DNA of 64,000 nt from Komagataeibacter xylinus (lineage in GTDB: Bacteria; Pseudomonadota; Alphaproteobacteria; Acetobacterales; Acetobacteraceae). This document shows, one piece after another, positions 1 through 9,130 of this stretch. The notes below the pieces were generated by a model. The model made no database searches. It saw only the letters and a list, made by a program, of their open reading frames with translations, and was not told the DNA's origin. The translations under genes and the position numbers were made by a program. The stretch lies in contig NZ_JARWSK010000006.1 of assembly GCF_031081985.1 (NCBI RefSeq), forward strand, positions 124,001-188,000, written 5' to 3'. Positions within the stretch are counted from its first letter, which is position 1, and every line of letters starts with the position of its first letter.

Positions 1-183
1 GAACTGCTCGGCGCGCACATGGTCGGCGCGGAAGTGACCGAGATGATCCAGGGCTACGTGATCGCCCGCACGGGTGAGCTGACCGATGGCGAACTGAAGG
101 AAACGGTCTTCCCGCACCCCACCATATCCGAGACCATGCACGAGGCCGTGCTGGCCGCGTATGACGGGGCGCTGCATATCTGA
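1..183 (+). CDS. lpdA: Dihydrolipoamide dehydrogenase, C-terminal fragment
   Basis: The reading frame is open from the first base and stops at TGA 181-183, giving the last 60 residues of a longer protein. It reads like the C-terminal dimerisation domain of dihydrolipoamide dehydrogenase (E3): a LLGAHMVG-like strand, then the HPTISETMHEAV segment, where His-Pro-Thr-x-Ser-Glu is the family signature containing the catalytic His-Glu pair of the partner subunit. E3 reoxidises the lipoyl groups of 2-oxo acid dehydrogenase complexes. It lies just before lipA, which makes the lipoyl cofactor E3 acts on. Other pyridine nucleotide disulphide oxidoreductases share this domain, so E3 is the likely member, not a proven one. 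Confidence 0.75.
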   Translation, partial: ELLGAHMVGAEVTEMIQGYVIARTGELTDGELKETVFPHPTISETMHEAVLAAYDGALHI

Positions 184-333
184 CACCCGCTGAAAGCCGG
201 GGGCAGGGGCCATACCGCACCCTGATCGTGCGGTTGTGATCCTGCGCCCGGCTCAGGGTGGCAAGAATGCTTGACGTCTTGCTGCAGGCGTTTCACTTCT
301 GGTTATCTGCCTGTTTACGGGATTTTTTGCATC

Positions 334-1326
334 ATGTCCGTGCGTTTGATGATCGACCACCGCAAGAAGGGTGAAGCCACGCTGCGCCATCCAGAAAAGG
401 CGCACAGGCCCGATAACCCGATTGCCCGCAAGCCGGAGTGGATCCGCGTGCGCGCGCCCAACCACCCCACCTATCACGAGACGCGCAAGCTCATGCGCGA
501 CAACAACCTCGTGACGGTGTGCGAGGAGGCGGCCTGCCCCAATATTGGCGAATGCTGGTCGCAGCGCCACGCCACCATGATGATCATGGGCGAGATCTGC
601 ACCCGCGCCTGCGCGTTCTGCAATGTCACCACCGGCCTGCCCAACGCGCTTGACGGGGATGAACCCGGGCGCGTGGCCGATGCGGTGGCGAAGCTGGGCC
701 TGCGGCATGTGGTCATTACATCGGTGGACCGTGACGACCTGCCTGATGGGGGGGCGCATCACTTTGCCCGCGTGATTGGTGCGATCCGTGCCAGCGCGCC
801 TGACACCACCATCGAGATCCTCACACCCGACTTTCTGCGCAAGCCCGGCGCGCTTGAGGTGGTGGTCCGCGCCCGGCCCGATGTGTTCAACCACAATCTC
901 GAGACCGTGCCCCGGCTGTACACCACCATCCGCCCCGGCGCGCGGTACTACCAGTCGATGCGCCTGCTTGATGACGTGAAGCGGATGGACCCCTCCATCT
1001 TCACAAAATCGGGATTGATGCTGGGTCTGGGCGAGGAACGGCCCGAAATCCTTCAGGTCATGGATGACCTGCGCATTGCGGACGTTGATTTCATCACCCT
1101 GGGGCAATATCTCCAGCCTACGGTCAAGCATGCTGCGGTAGCCCGGTTCGTAACGCCTGAGGAATTTGCCGATTATGCGGGCATGGCCCGGGTGAAGGGC
1201 TTCCTGCAGGTCAGTTCCTCGCCCCTGACCCGGTCGTCGTACCATGCGGATTCAGATTTTGCGCAGCTACGCGCCGCACGTGAACAACGCCTGAAGGCAG
1301 AGCGTGGCGCAATGGAGATCAAGTAG
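334..1326 (+). CDS. lipA: Lipoyl synthase
   Basis: A radical SAM enzyme that inserts two sulphurs into octanoyl groups on lipoyl domains. With ATG 334 as start the protein has 330 residues, usual for LipA. All family marks are visible: the auxiliary cluster cysteines C63, C68 and C74 (C-x4-C-x5-C), the radical SAM cysteines C89, C93 and C96 (C-x3-C-x2-C), and a C-terminal RSSY motif. The frame can be extended to a TTG at 271, but the extra residues look unrelated to the family; ATG 349 is another possible start. The stop codon abuts the ATG of the RatA-like gene, so the two are probably co-translated. Lying behind lpdA it forms a lipoate/2-oxo acid dehydrogenase neighbourhood. Confidence 0.95.
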   Translation: MSVRLMIDHRKKGEATLRHPEKAHRPDNPIARKPEWIRVRAPNHPTYHETRKLMRDNNLVTVCEEAACPNIGECWSQRHATMMIMGEICTRACAFCNVTTGLPNALDGDEPGRVADAVAKLGLRHVVITSVDRDDLPDGGAHHFARVIGAIRASAPDTTIEILTPDFLRKPGALEVVVRARPDVFNHNLETVPRLYTTIRPGARYYQSMRLLDDVKRMDPSIFTKSGLMLGLGEERPEILQVMDDLRIADVDFITLGQYLQPTVKHAAVARFVTPEEFADYAGMARVKGFLQVSSSPLTRSSYHADSDFAQLRAAREQRLKAERGAMEIK

Positions 1327-1809
1327 ATGCCCACCCATGCCGAACGTCGGCTTATCGCCTATTCGCCCAGCCAGCTTTTTGAACTGGTGGCCGACGTCGG
1401 GAAATACCCCCAGTTCCTGCCGTGGTGCACCAGTGCGCGCGTGCGCACGCGCACCGCAACCGAACTGGTGGCTGACCTGACCATCGGGTTCGGGCCCTTC
1501 CGCGAGACATTTACCAGCCGTGTCCTGCTTGAAGCGCCCAGCACCATCCGCGTCAGCTACGAGAAGGGGCCATTCCGTTACCTCAACAACGTCTGGACCT
1601 TCACGCCCGAGCCGCGTGGCTGCCTGGTCGATTTCTTTGTGGATTTCGAGTTCAAGTCCCGCCTGTTGCAGGCCGCGATCGGGGTGGTGTTCAACGAGGC
1701 GGTGCGCCTCATGGTCTCGGCCTTCATCCGGCGTGCGCGTGATATTTACGGCCCGCCGCCCGCAGCCGAGCCCGCGCAGGTGAGCGCCGCCAAGGCAGGC
1801 AACGCCTGA
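1327..1809 (+). CDS. RatA/COQ10-like START domain protein
   Basis: The 160-residue protein matches the polyketide cyclase/COQ10 START-like family throughout: an N-terminal ER-x-L-x-YSP-x-QLFELVADV segment, a YPQFLPWC strand, and the closing helix with NEAVRLMVSAFIRRA. Members include RatA (first described as a toxin acting on 70S ribosome assembly) and COQ10, which binds ubiquinone and supports respiration. In alphaproteobacteria this gene commonly follows lipA, which favours a quinone-related role over a toxin role; that choice is inference. The ATG follows the lipA stop with no spacer. No antitoxin-like partner is seen. Confidence 0.85.
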   Translation: MPTHAERRLIAYSPSQLFELVADVGKYPQFLPWCTSARVRTRTATELVADLTIGFGPFRETFTSRVLLEAPSTIRVSYEKGPFRYLNNVWTFTPEPRGCLVDFFVDFEFKSRLLQAAIGVVFNEAVRLMVSAFIRRARDIYGPPPAAEPAQVSAAKAGNA

Positions 1810-1842
1810 TCCGCCCGTATCGACGACAGGGAAAAACACTTC

Positions 1843-2124
1843 ATGAACAGGATTCTCCCCGCCCTTATGGGGGCCGCACTTGTGTGCGTGGCCCCGCTGG
1901 CTTACGCTGCCTCGCCTGCGCCGCACAAGGTGCAGGCCCCCGCGCCCGGCAGCGATGCCGAGACTGCTGACCTGAACGAGCAGAGCCTGCAAAAGGCCCG
2001 CGCCTCACTTCAGGCTCCCGCGCCGACAGCATCTGCTGGCCACCCCGTGCAGGCACAGGGCACGGGCCAGACCGCAAGCCCCATCCGCGTGCCGGAAACC
2101 GGCAGCACGGTGGCCGGGTACTAG
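1843..2124 (+). CDS. Small secreted Pro/Ala-rich protein, unknown function
   Basis: A 93-residue protein with a clear Sec signal peptide: two early charged residues, a hydrophobic stretch at about residues 5-20, and an AYA-A cleavage site near residue 23. The mature part is rich in Pro, Ala, Gln and Ser with no recognisable fold, so it is probably disordered in the periplasm. An AGGGA ribosome site precedes the ATG. It follows the RatA-like gene by 33 bases and may be the last gene of the lipA transcript; an AT-rich hairpin element follows. I do not recognise the family. Confidence 0.65.
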   Translation: MNRILPALMGAALVCVAPLAYAASPAPHKVQAPAPGSDAETADLNEQSLQKARASLQAPAPTASAGHPVQAQGTGQTASPIRVPETGSTVAGY

Positions 2125-2145
2125 GTCGCGTCAGCTTGTCCTGAA

Positions 2146-2278
2146 AAAAGAAGAAAGTTTTTGGTTAAGCTTTTTTCAAAAAGCTTAAGATTGTTGAAAA
2201 ACAATTTATTAATAGAGAAAATAAAAGCCTCTGAGTGTTGCCTTTTTGAAAAAGCTTCACCAAAAACTTCTGTTATTA
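2146..2278. repeat. AT-rich intergenic hairpin repeat, copy A
   Basis: A strongly AT-rich block between two convergent genes. It contains a perfect 11-bp inverted repeat (2165-2175 against 2178-2188, two-base loop), a smaller hairpin near 2190-2205, and a final GCTTCACCAAAAAC segment. The motifs AGTTTTTGG, CTTTTTTCAAAAAG and TTCACCAAAAAC recur at 31.8 kb, with related elements at 21.5 and 13.8 kb. The hairpins with T and A runs could also act as a two-way terminator for the genes at 1843-2124 and 2287-2790. Confidence 0.6.
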
Positions 2279-2286
2279 TGTTGCCC

Positions 2287-2790
2287 TTATTCCGCCGCCA
2301 GCCGACCCGCGTGGTCAAGCAGCAGGCCAAGGGCCGCGCGTACGGCCTGGGTGCGGATATCCCACCGCTCACCCGCAAAATGGTGCGAGACCGTATGCAC
2401 CGTGCCGCCACCCGCCACGGCAAACCAGACCAGCCCCACCGGCTTGCCCGGCATGGCCCCGCCGGGGCCTGCAATGCCGGTAATGGCGACTGACAGGTTG
2501 GCATCGGGCGCATGACCGAGCGCGCCCTGCGCCATGGCGGCGGCCACCTCGCGGCTGACCGCGCCATAGTCTTCCAGCAGTTTCAGCGGCACGCCCAGCG
2601 CATGATGCTTCATGCTGTTGGAGTAGGTGACAAAACCGCCGCATACGACATCGGACGCGCCAGCGGCCTCGGTCAGGGCGGCAGTCAGCAGGCCGCCGGT
2701 GCAGCTTTCCGCCGTGACAACGCGCTGGCCTGCGGCGCGCAGGCGGGCCAGGGCATCGGGCATGTGGCTTAGAAAGGTATCAGGTAACAT
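2287..2790 (-). CDS. pncC: CinA-type nicotinamide-nucleotide amidohydrolase
   Basis: A 167-residue stand-alone CinA C-terminal domain protein. This family deamidates nicotinamide mononucleotide to nicotinate mononucleotide in pyridine nucleotide recycling. Family features: AESCTGGLL near residue 27, the CGGFVTYSN stretch with the SNSMKHHALGV helix, and the SVAITGIAGPGG loop with KPVGLVW after it. The start is ATG 2790, preceded by GAGGAG at about 9 bases; the frame runs further upstream but that extension overlaps pgpA and looks like antisense. It is the last gene of the minus-strand cluster with pgpA. The N-terminal molybdopterin-binding domain of full CinA is absent, which is common. Confidence 0.88.
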   Translation of the reverse strand: MLPDTFLSHMPDALARLRAAGQRVVTAESCTGGLLTAALTEAAGASDVVCGGFVTYSNSMKHHALGVPLKLLEDYGAVSREVAAAMAQGALGHAPDANLSVAITGIAGPGGAMPGKPVGLVWFAVAGGGTVHTVSHHFAGERWDIRTQAVRAALGLLLDHAGRLAAE

Positions 2791-2824
2791 CGGCGGCGTT
2801 CTCCTCTTCAGGGGCGTCAACGCA

Positions 2825-3289
2825 TCAGGCAAGGCAACGGATGCCTGCCAGAATTGCGGCCGCGATAAGTCCGGCCACCACGTCATCACCCATGATGCCA
2901 AGCGCATCATGCCTGCGGTCGAACCAGCCCACCGGGCCGGGCTTGGTAATGTCGAACAGGCGGAACAGAACGAAGGCCAGCGCCAGCCACAGCCCATCGG
3001 CCCAGCGCAGGCCGTCAAGCGGTAGCGGGGCGAGGGGGAACATGGCAATCCACATGCCCGCCACCTCATCGATCACGATCCAGCCGTGATCTTCCCCGCC
3101 AGAGGCAAGCTGTGTGGCGCGGTAGCCCACAAAGGTCACCACCAGCACCGCCAGCGCCATCCATAGCCATTGCCCCAGCAGCGGCACGCCCACAATCAGG
3201 GCGGCAAGCGAACCGACCGTGCCCGGCGCGCGCGGCGCAAAGCCGGTGCCACAGAAACTGGCAATGAAGCGGGCGGGAGAAAACGTCAT
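2825..3289 (-). CDS. pgpA: Phosphatidylglycerophosphatase A
   Basis: A 154-residue membrane phosphatase that removes the phosphate from phosphatidylglycerophosphate to make phosphatidylglycerol. The family signature is clear: GTGFAPRAPGTVGSL at the N-terminus, VIDEVAGMW in the middle, then FRLFDITKPGPVGWFDRR and GIMGDDVVAG with the acidic metal-binding residues. About four membrane segments are visible. The ATG overlaps the stop of the upstream transglycosylase gene by one base, so the two are probably co-translated. Cardiolipin synthase, which uses phosphatidylglycerol, is encoded at 14.5 kb. Confidence 0.93.
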   Translation of the reverse strand: MTFSPARFIASFCGTGFAPRAPGTVGSLAALIVGVPLLGQWLWMALAVLVVTFVGYRATQLASGGEDHGWIVIDEVAGMWIAMFPLAPLPLDGLRWADGLWLALAFVLFRLFDITKPGPVGWFDRRHDALGIMGDDVVAGLIAAAILAGIRCLA

Positions 3290-5262
3290 CAGCCAGCCCC
3301 CAGCGCCGGGTCGGTCGCCTGATAGATGGCCATGTTTTCCTCCACCCGTTCCACGTAGTTACGCGTCTCGCCAAACGGAATGCTCTCGATCCAGTCCAGC
3401 ATGGCATCGGGCACCGGGGTGTCGCGCGCGGGGTTGCCCAGGGTGAGCAGCCAGCCATCGGTGCGGTGGGGGCCTGCGTTATAGGCGGCGGCCACGTAGG
3501 GCACGGCACCGCCCACGCGCTGGGCAATATCGGCCAGGTAGGCCGCGCCAAGCTGCATGTTCAGGTCGGGGTTGGTCAGGCTGGCCGCGCTGACATTCAC
3601 GTTCAGGCCCGCCTTGCGCGCGACTTCACGCGCGGTCGGCACGAGCAGCTGCATCAGGCCCACCGCATGGGCAGGGCTGACCACGCCTGCGTCAAACCCG
3701 CTTTCCTGCCGGGTTATGGCCAGTTCCACATCGGGTGGCAGGGTGCTCGTGGGCGGCGCGCAGGCGCGGGGCCAGCCCTCATGCACCAGTGTCAGCCCAT
3801 CCTTGCCTGCCAGGCGGGCCACCATCACGGCGGCATCGGGCATGCCAAGGCGGGTGGCCATGCGGGCGGCGAGCACGTGGGTGATGGGACTGGTGCCCTG
3901 CGTATCAAGCGCAAGAACGAAGTCACGCGCATGGTGGCGGTCGTTCCATGCCACGAGGATCTCGGCCGCGCGGGCAAGGTCGGTGGTATCGAACCGCACG
4001 GAATCAGCCACGCTGGGGGTGGGTTCGCTCTCGCGCAGCAGTTGCGCGCGGATCTGGCGGCCCGCCTTGTCAGGTGTAATGAGCTGGTTGGCTTTGTTGC
4101 CTGCCAGCCATTCTATGGCCATCTGGCCATAAAAGGTGTTGGCGAGGCTTGCGGCCTGCGTCCATTGCGCGCGGGCCGGGCCATGGCGCCCCTGTGCCCA
4201 TAGCGCACGCCCCACCCAGAACAGCCCCCGGCTGCGGGTAATGACCGGCACCGCCTGCGCCAGCGGGGCGAAATCGGCCTGTGCGTGCTCGGCATCATGC
4301 AGGTATTCCAGCCGGATCCAGCCTGCAAGGAACAGGGCATCATAATGGTTGGCCGAGCCGATATCCGCCGTGTCGCTGGCCATGAACAGCGCGTCATCCA
4401 CCCGGTGGGCCAGCAAAAGGTCGCGCGCCAGCCCGTCACGCTCGCGCCAGAACACGGTGGCAATGGCGGGGGTCTGCTGTTTTTCGGTGTCCACGCCACG
4501 GGCGCGCCACAGGGCCAGCGCCTCATCAAGCCGTTGCGCGTGGTGTAGCCAGCGCAACTGGTCGAGCACCAGCGCGCCATCGGCCTGCTGCTCGGGCGGC
4601 AGGGTGCCCAGTGTATCTTCCGCCTGCGGGTCGTTGCGGCGAAAGGCCAGGCGCGCGCGGGCCACGGGCTGTTGCGTGGCTTCAAGCAGCGCCACCTGCC
4701 GGGTCGCGGCATCCACCTTGCCCGCGCGTTCCTGCCGGTCAAAGCGTTGCCAGTGGTCCTGTGGCGCAAGCTGCGGGCCGAAGCCCGCCAGCAGGGCCTG
4801 TGCCTCTGCGGGGCTGTCGGCACGGTTGATCCATGCATCACGCGCCCAGGCCACCAGTTTTTCGGGGGCGGGGGTGGCATGGGCGCAGCGCAGCAGAGTA
4901 TGCACGTCCGTCAGTGGCAGGCGGGGGCACAGCGCGCCTGCTACCGTATCATCCGCTTCGCCCGCCAGTGCCTGCTGGTAGTGGGCGAGCAGAAGGCCAC
5001 GCTGGGGCCAGGCAGGGTTTTCGTTCAGGAAGGTGGCGTATTCCTCCGCCGTGCCGCCAGCACCCGAGAGCAGGCGCAGATAGACCAGCAGCTTGGCCGC
5101 GATGGGGTCATCATCGGCATTGCCGGTGGCGGCCTGTCGCGGCGTGGGCCAGTCGCCCGGCGCCGTGGCTGCGGGGGCAGGGGGGGCCAGCGCCGTCATG
5201 GCCGTGGCAAGGCAGGCGGCCCGGCCGATATGGCCCAGCCGTAGGGAACGCAGCCTCGGCAT
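3289..5262 (-). CDS. Soluble lytic murein transglycosylase (Slt family)
   Basis: A 657-residue periplasmic enzyme that cleaves the MurNAc-GlcNAc bond of peptidoglycan with formation of 1,6-anhydroMurNAc. The N-terminus carries a Sec signal peptide (two Arg, then a hydrophobic stretch and AAPA/T cleavage region near residue 30). A long alpha-helical superhelix region fills about residues 40-490. The C-terminal SLT domain has ITRQESGFD with catalytic Glu520, then AVGLMQL and a VAAYNAGPHR motif. The ATG overlaps the stop of the TerC-family gene as ATGA, and its own stop overlaps pgpA, so the four minus-strand genes look like one transcript. Confidence 0.93.
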   Translation of the reverse strand: MPRLRSLRLGHIGRAACLATAMTALAPPAPAATAPGDWPTPRQAATGNADDDPIAAKLLVYLRLLSGAGGTAEEYATFLNENPAWPQRGLLLAHYQQALAGEADDTVAGALCPRLPLTDVHTLLRCAHATPAPEKLVAWARDAWINRADSPAEAQALLAGFGPQLAPQDHWQRFDRQERAGKVDAATRQVALLEATQQPVARARLAFRRNDPQAEDTLGTLPPEQQADGALVLDQLRWLHHAQRLDEALALWRARGVDTEKQQTPAIATVFWRERDGLARDLLLAHRVDDALFMASDTADIGSANHYDALFLAGWIRLEYLHDAEHAQADFAPLAQAVPVITRSRGLFWVGRALWAQGRHGPARAQWTQAASLANTFYGQMAIEWLAGNKANQLITPDKAGRQIRAQLLRESEPTPSVADSVRFDTTDLARAAEILVAWNDRHHARDFVLALDTQGTSPITHVLAARMATRLGMPDAAVMVARLAGKDGLTLVHEGWPRACAPPTSTLPPDVELAITRQESGFDAGVVSPAHAVGLMQLLVPTAREVARKAGLNVNVSAASLTNPDLNMQLGAAYLADIAQRVGGAVPYVAAAYNAGPHRTDGWLLTLGNPARDTPVPDAMLDWIESIPFGETRNYVERVEENMAIYQATDPALGAG

Positions 5263-5864
5263 CAGCCATGCCCCACATGCGACCAGACCTCGCCACCGCC
5301 CTTGACAATGAGTTCAATGGCCACCGCCAGCACCACCAGCAGCCCCACCCATGAAATCCATTTGTACCGCTCCAGCAGCCTGGCGATGAGCGAGGCCGCG
5401 ACCGCCATCAGCACCACCGATATGACCAGCCCGCTCACCAGCACGCCCATATGCTCGCCCGCGGCCCCCGCCACGGCCAGCACGTTATCCAGGCTCATGG
5501 ACAGGTCGGCCACGATAATGCGGATGATGGCGTTGCGCAGGGAACCGGGGGCAGGGGTGTCCGTTTCGGCATGGGTATCGCCGCGCATCTCGCGGAACAT
5601 GCGCCAGCACACCCACATCAGCAGGAGGCCGCCCGCCAGTGTCAGCCCGATGATGGCCAGCAGCCTGACCGCCACCAGCGCCAGCCCGATGCGGATGACC
5701 GCCGCCCCCAGCACGCCACACAATATGGCGATTCGGCGTGACTGCTGCGGCAGGTTGCGCACCGCCATGCCCACCACGATGGCGTTATCACCCGCCAGCG
5801 TCACGTCAATCAGGACAACCTGGGCCAGTGCATAAAGGGAAGACGGGGAAAAAATGGCAGACAT
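5262..5864 (-). CDS. TerC-family integral membrane protein (YjbE type)
   Basis: A 200-residue protein with about six or seven hydrophobic segments. The two family motifs with paired Asp are visible: LIDVTLAGDNAIVV in the first segment and VADLSMSLDNVLAVAG in the middle. TerC-family proteins export metal ions, manganese in the best studied cases, and also help supply metal to exported proteins. It is the first gene of the cluster with the transglycosylase, pgpA and the CinA-like gene, and its stop overlaps the next start. The leader shows no yybP-ykoY type manganese riboswitch that I can recognise. Confidence 0.85.
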   Translation of the reverse strand: MSAIFSPSSLYALAQVVLIDVTLAGDNAIVVGMAVRNLPQQSRRIAILCGVLGAAVIRIGLALVAVRLLAIIGLTLAGGLLLMWVCWRMFREMRGDTHAETDTPAPGSLRNAIIRIIVADLSMSLDNVLAVAGAAGEHMGVLVSGLVISVVLMAVAASLIARLLERYKWISWVGLLVVLAVAIELIVKGGGEVWSHVGHG

Positions 5865-5950
5865 GGGCAGATGGATTCCTGAAGGCGAGGTCGTGCCACC
5901 GCGGCGCGGGGCGGGCTGGCAGGTGCTTTATGCCGCCGTGCGTGGGCAAC

Positions 5951-5981
5951 ATGCAATCATGCCTGTCATGACAGATTGTAT
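5951..5981. promoter_or_regulatory. Palindrome between divergent terC-like and purB genes
   Basis: The centre is a perfect 12-bp palindrome (CTGTCATGACAG, 5963-5974). Its flanks carry a second, overlapping inverted repeat: ATGCAATC at 5951-5958 against GATTGTAT at 5974-5981, one mismatch. It lies about 90 bases upstream of the TerC-family start and 113 bases upstream of purB, a position suited to an operator. Which regulator would bind is unknown; a metal-responsive regulator is only a guess from the TerC neighbour. Confidence 0.35.
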
Positions 5982-6093
5982 GCCATGAGCGGAAAGCTGC
6001 GTGAATATAAGGGAGACGCACGGCGCAGAATTGGCTAGGAAGGCGGCCTGATCCTGATTGCCCCAAGCTTTTGAGTTAAGGAAGCCCGAGAAC

Positions 6094-7446
6094 ATGGTAC
6101 CGCGCTATACCCGCCCCGTCATGGCCGCCATCTGGTCCCCCACGAACCGCTATCGCATCTGGTTCGAGATCGAGGCCCTCGCCTGCGAGGCCATGGCGGA
6201 ATACGGCGCGATCCCGGCCGAGGCAGCAAAGACCATCCGCGAGAAGGGTGATGCCGCCATGGCCGCCTTCTCGCAGGCCGACCTTGACCGCATTGACGAG
6301 ATCGAGGCCGAGACCCGCCACGATGTCATCGCCTTCCTGACCTGGCTGGCCGAGAAGGTCGGCCCGGACAGCCGCTTCGTGCATCTGGGCATGACCTCGT
6401 CGGATGTGCTCGACACCTGCCTGTCGGTGCAGATGGTGCAGGCGACCGACCTGCTCCTGCAGGATGTCGATGCCGTGCTCGCGGCACTCAAGCGCCGCGC
6501 GTTCGAGCACAAATACACGCTCACCATCGGCCGCAGCCATGCCATCCACGCCGAGCCGACTTCATTCGGCCTGAAAATCGCGGGCCATTATGCCGAGTTC
6601 GCCCGCAACCGCGAGCGTCTTGTCCGCGCGCGTGAGGAGATTGCCGTCTGCGCCATCTCGGGCGCTGTGGGCACCTACGCCCATATCGACCCGCGCGTTG
6701 AGGACTATGTGGCCAATAAGCTGGGCCTGAAGCCCGAGGACGTGTCCACCCAGGTCATTCCGCGTGACCGGCATGCCGCCTATTTCTGCGCGCTCGCGGT
6801 CATTGCCAGCGGCATCGAGCGGCTGGCCACCGAGGTGCGCCACCTCCAGCGCTCGGAAGTGCGCGAGGCGGAAGAGTTCTTCCACAAGGGGCAGAAGGGC
6901 TCGTCCGCCATGCCGCACAAGCGCAACCCCGTGCTGTCGGAAAACCTGACCGGGCTGGCCCGCCTCGTGCGCTCGCATGTCATCCCCGCACTCGAGAACG
7001 TGGCGCTGTGGCACGAGCGTGACATCAGCCACTCCTCCGTCGAGCGCAACATCTGCCCCGACGGCACGATCGGCCTCGACTTCGCGCTCATGCGCCTTGC
7101 GGGCATGATGGAAAAGCTGGTGGTCTACCCCGACCAGATGCAGGCCAATATCGAGAGCCTTGGCGGCGTGGTGCATTCGGGCGAAGTGCTGCTGGCCCTT
7201 GCGCGCGCGGGCATCCTGCGGGAGGATGCGTACCGCATCGTCCAGCGCAACGCCATGGAAACATGGACGAAGCTGGGCCACAAGGACGGAAAGACCTTCC
7301 GCGAGAACCTGGCCGCCGACCCCGAGGTGGCAGGCCGGGTGCCAGCGGACGTGCTCGATGCGGCCATGGACAGCAATGCCCATCTTGGCAAGATCGACCA
7401 CACCTTCACCCGCGTGTTTGGTGAGGCAGGCCCCGCACGGAGCTGA
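6094..7446 (+). CDS. purB: Adenylosuccinate lyase
   Basis: A 450-residue enzyme of the fumarase/aspartase superfamily. It removes fumarate from SAICAR and from adenylosuccinate in purine synthesis. The signature [11 protein letters not shown] lies near residue 270, with the [11 protein letters not shown] motif near residue 105 and [10 protein letters not shown] near 150. The start is ATG 6094, with AAGGAAG about ten bases upstream; the frame continues upstream to a TTG at 6058 without support. It sits 0.9 kb before the purC operon, separated by the NRDE gene. Confidence 0.95.
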   Translation: MVPRYTRPVMAAIWSPTNRYRIWFEIEALACEAMAEYGAIPAEAAKTIREKGDAAMAAFSQADLDRIDEIEAETRHDVIAFLTWLAEKVGPDSRFVHLGMTSSDVLDTCLSVQMVQATDLLLQDVDAVLAALKRRAFEHKYTLTIGRSHAIHAEPTSFGLKIAGHYAEFARNRERLVRAREEIAVCAISGAVGTYAHIDPRVEDYVANKLGLKPEDVSTQVIPRDRHAAYFCALAVIASGIERLATEVRHLQRSEVREAEEFFHKGQKGSSAMPHKRNPVLSENLTGLARLVRSHVIPALENVALWHERDISHSSVERNICPDGTIGLDFALMRLAGMMEKLVVYPDQMQANIESLGGVVHSGEVLLALARAGILREDAYRIVQRNAMETWTKLGHKDGKTFRENLAADPEVAGRVPADVLDAAMDSNAHLGKIDHTFTRVFGEAGPARS

Positions 7447-7488
7447 AGCGCCGTGCCCTGACGGAAAACAGCAGCAGGATATCGAGGC

Positions 7489-8229
7489 GTGTGCACAGTC
7501 GTCATTTCCCACGATCCGGACCAGGACTGGCCGCTGCTCATGGCGGCCAACCGTGACGAACGCCTCGACCGGCCCTGGCTGCCGCCGGGGCGGCACTGGG
7601 CCGGGCAGCCCAACGTCATTGGCGGGCAGGACCAGGTGGCCGGTGGCTCGTGGCTCACGCTCAATGATGCGGGCGTTGTGGCAGGCATTATGAACCGCGT
7701 GGGCAGCCTTGGCCCCATGCCGGGCAAGAACTCGCGGGGCGCGCTGCCGCTGCTGGCAGGGCAGTTTGATACGGCACGCGCGGCGGTGGAGCACATCGCC
7801 ACCATCGATGCAGGCGCATGGCGCTCGTTCAACATGATCGTGGCCGACCGGGCGGATGCGTTCTTCATCCGTGGCCCCGGTTACGGCCAGCCGCAGGTCG
7901 AGCCACTGGCCCCCGGCGTGCACATGGTCGCCACCACCGACCCCGATGACATGGGCATGCCGCGCATCGCCCGCCACCTGCCACGCTTCCGTGCGGCAAC
8001 CCGGCCCGTGCCGCCGGAGTGGACCGCCTGGACCACGCTGCTGGCCGACCGCTCGCTGCCAGCGGGCAGCGAACTCAACATCCCGCCGCGCTCGGGCTTT
8101 GGCACGTGCAGTTCATCGGCCATCGGGGTGGCGGGCGATGGCCGCCGGTCGTGGTTCTTTGCCGCGGGCGCGCCTGACCGCGTGGGCTACCGGCCCATCG
8201 ACATCGCGGCGCCGCCGCCACGGGCTTAA
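7489..8229 (+). CDS. NRDE family (TANGO2-like) protein
   Basis: A 246-residue protein of the NRDE/TANGO2 family, named for the Asn-Arg-Asp-Glu motif seen here as AANRDERLDRP near residue 23. The start is GTG 7489, which gives Met-Cys-Thr; the conserved Cys2 would become an N-terminal nucleophile after Met removal, as proposed for this family. Other marks are the GG-x-D-x-x-AGG-x-W segment, the NRVG motif and a C-terminal CSS. TANGO2 has been linked to heme and lipid handling in eukaryotes; the bacterial role is not established. It lies between purB and purC on the same strand. Confidence 0.8.
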   Translation: MCTVVISHDPDQDWPLLMAANRDERLDRPWLPPGRHWAGQPNVIGGQDQVAGGSWLTLNDAGVVAGIMNRVGSLGPMPGKNSRGALPLLAGQFDTARAAVEHIATIDAGAWRSFNMIVADRADAFFIRGPGYGQPQVEPLAPGVHMVATTDPDDMGMPRIARHLPRFRAATRPVPPEWTAWTTLLADRSLPAGSELNIPPRSGFGTCSSSAIGVAGDGRRSWFFAAGAPDRVGYRPIDIAAPPPRA

Positions 8230-8365
8230 GGTAAATATGGTATCTTCCCGCCCGGAACGCTGCTATGGCATGCGAACCATTGGGGATCATGCCGCAAACA
8301 GATCCTGCAGATCAGGGGAGGGGCCGCTCCCGGCCCGTCCCCACAGCGTTATGTGAAGGACGAGT

Positions 8366-9130
8366 ATGGGCCGCCGCCGCCAGCTTTACGAAGGAAAAGC
8401 CAAGATCCTTTTCGAGGGGCCCGAGCCGGGCACGCTCGTGCAGTATTTCAAGGATGACGCCAGCGCCGGCAACGGCGCGAAAAAAGGCATCATCACCGGC
8501 AAGGGGGTGCTGAACAACCGTATCAGCGAGCATCTCATGCTGCGCCTGCACGATATCGGGATTCCCACCCATTTCATCCGCCGCCTCAACATGCGTGAGC
8601 AGCTGATCCGCGAAGTCGAGATCATTCCGCTTGAGGTGGTGGTGCGCAACGTGGCGGCGGGTTCGCTGTCCAAGCGGCTGGGCATCCAGGAAGGCACGCG
8701 CCTGCCGCGCCCCATCATCGAGTTCTATTACAAGAACGACGCCCTGAACGACCCGATGGTGAGCGAGGAGCACATCACCGCATTCGGCTGGGCCTGCCCG
8801 CATGACATGGAAGACATCGTGGCGCTGAGCATGCGCATCAACGACTTCCTGTGCGGCCTGTTCATGGGCATCGGCATCATCCTTGTCGATTTCAAGCTGG
8901 AATTCGGCCGCCTGTTCGAGGGCGACAACATGCGCATCGTTCTGGCGGATGAAATCTCGCCCGATAACTGCCGCCTGTGGGATGCCAAGACCAGCGAGAA
9001 GCTGGACAAGGACCGTTTCCGCAAGGACATGGGCAAGGTTGAAGAAGCTTATCAGGAAGTTGCGATGCGCCTGGGCATCCTGCCCGAGGCCACGAATTCC
9101 GACATGAAGGGACCGGAGGTAATGCAATGA
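8366..9130 (+). CDS. purC: SAICAR synthetase
   Basis: A 254-residue enzyme that condenses CAIR with aspartate using ATP in purine synthesis. Family features include [14 protein letters not shown] at the N-terminus, [15 protein letters not shown] near residue 90, and LVDFKLEFG and [12 protein letters not shown] in the second half. A GAAGGA ribosome site precedes the ATG. It is the first gene of a compact purine operon; its TGA overlaps the purS ATG as ATGA. The leader from 8230 holds a GC-rich inverted repeat near 8318-8342 but no riboswitch I recognise. Confidence 0.96.
   Translation: MGRRRQLYEGKAKILFEGPEPGTLVQYFKDDASAGNGAKKGIITGKGVLNNRISEHLMLRLHDIGIPTHFIRRLNMREQLIREVEIIPLEVVVRNVAAGSLSKRLGIQEGTRLPRPIIEFYYKNDALNDPMVSEEHITAFGWACPHDMEDIVALSMRINDFLCGLFMGIGIILVDFKLEFGRLFEGDNMRIVLADEISPDNCRLWDAKTSEKLDKDRFRKDMGKVEEAYQEVAMRLGILPEATNSDMKGPEVMQ

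Noticed and set aside
253-1245. 330-codon minus-strand frame opposite lipA
   Set aside because: Antisense shadow of lipA, no recognisable protein features.
1327-1809. RatA as half of a toxin-antitoxin pair
   Set aside because: No RatB-like small partner adjoins it and the lipA context fits a COQ10/START housekeeping role better.
5865-6093. yybP-ykoY manganese riboswitch before the TerC-family gene
   Set aside because: I could not find the conserved core or paired stems; only a palindrome is present.
8318-8342. Purine riboswitch before purC
   Set aside because: Only a GC-rich inverted repeat is visible; no purine aptamer core could be recognised.
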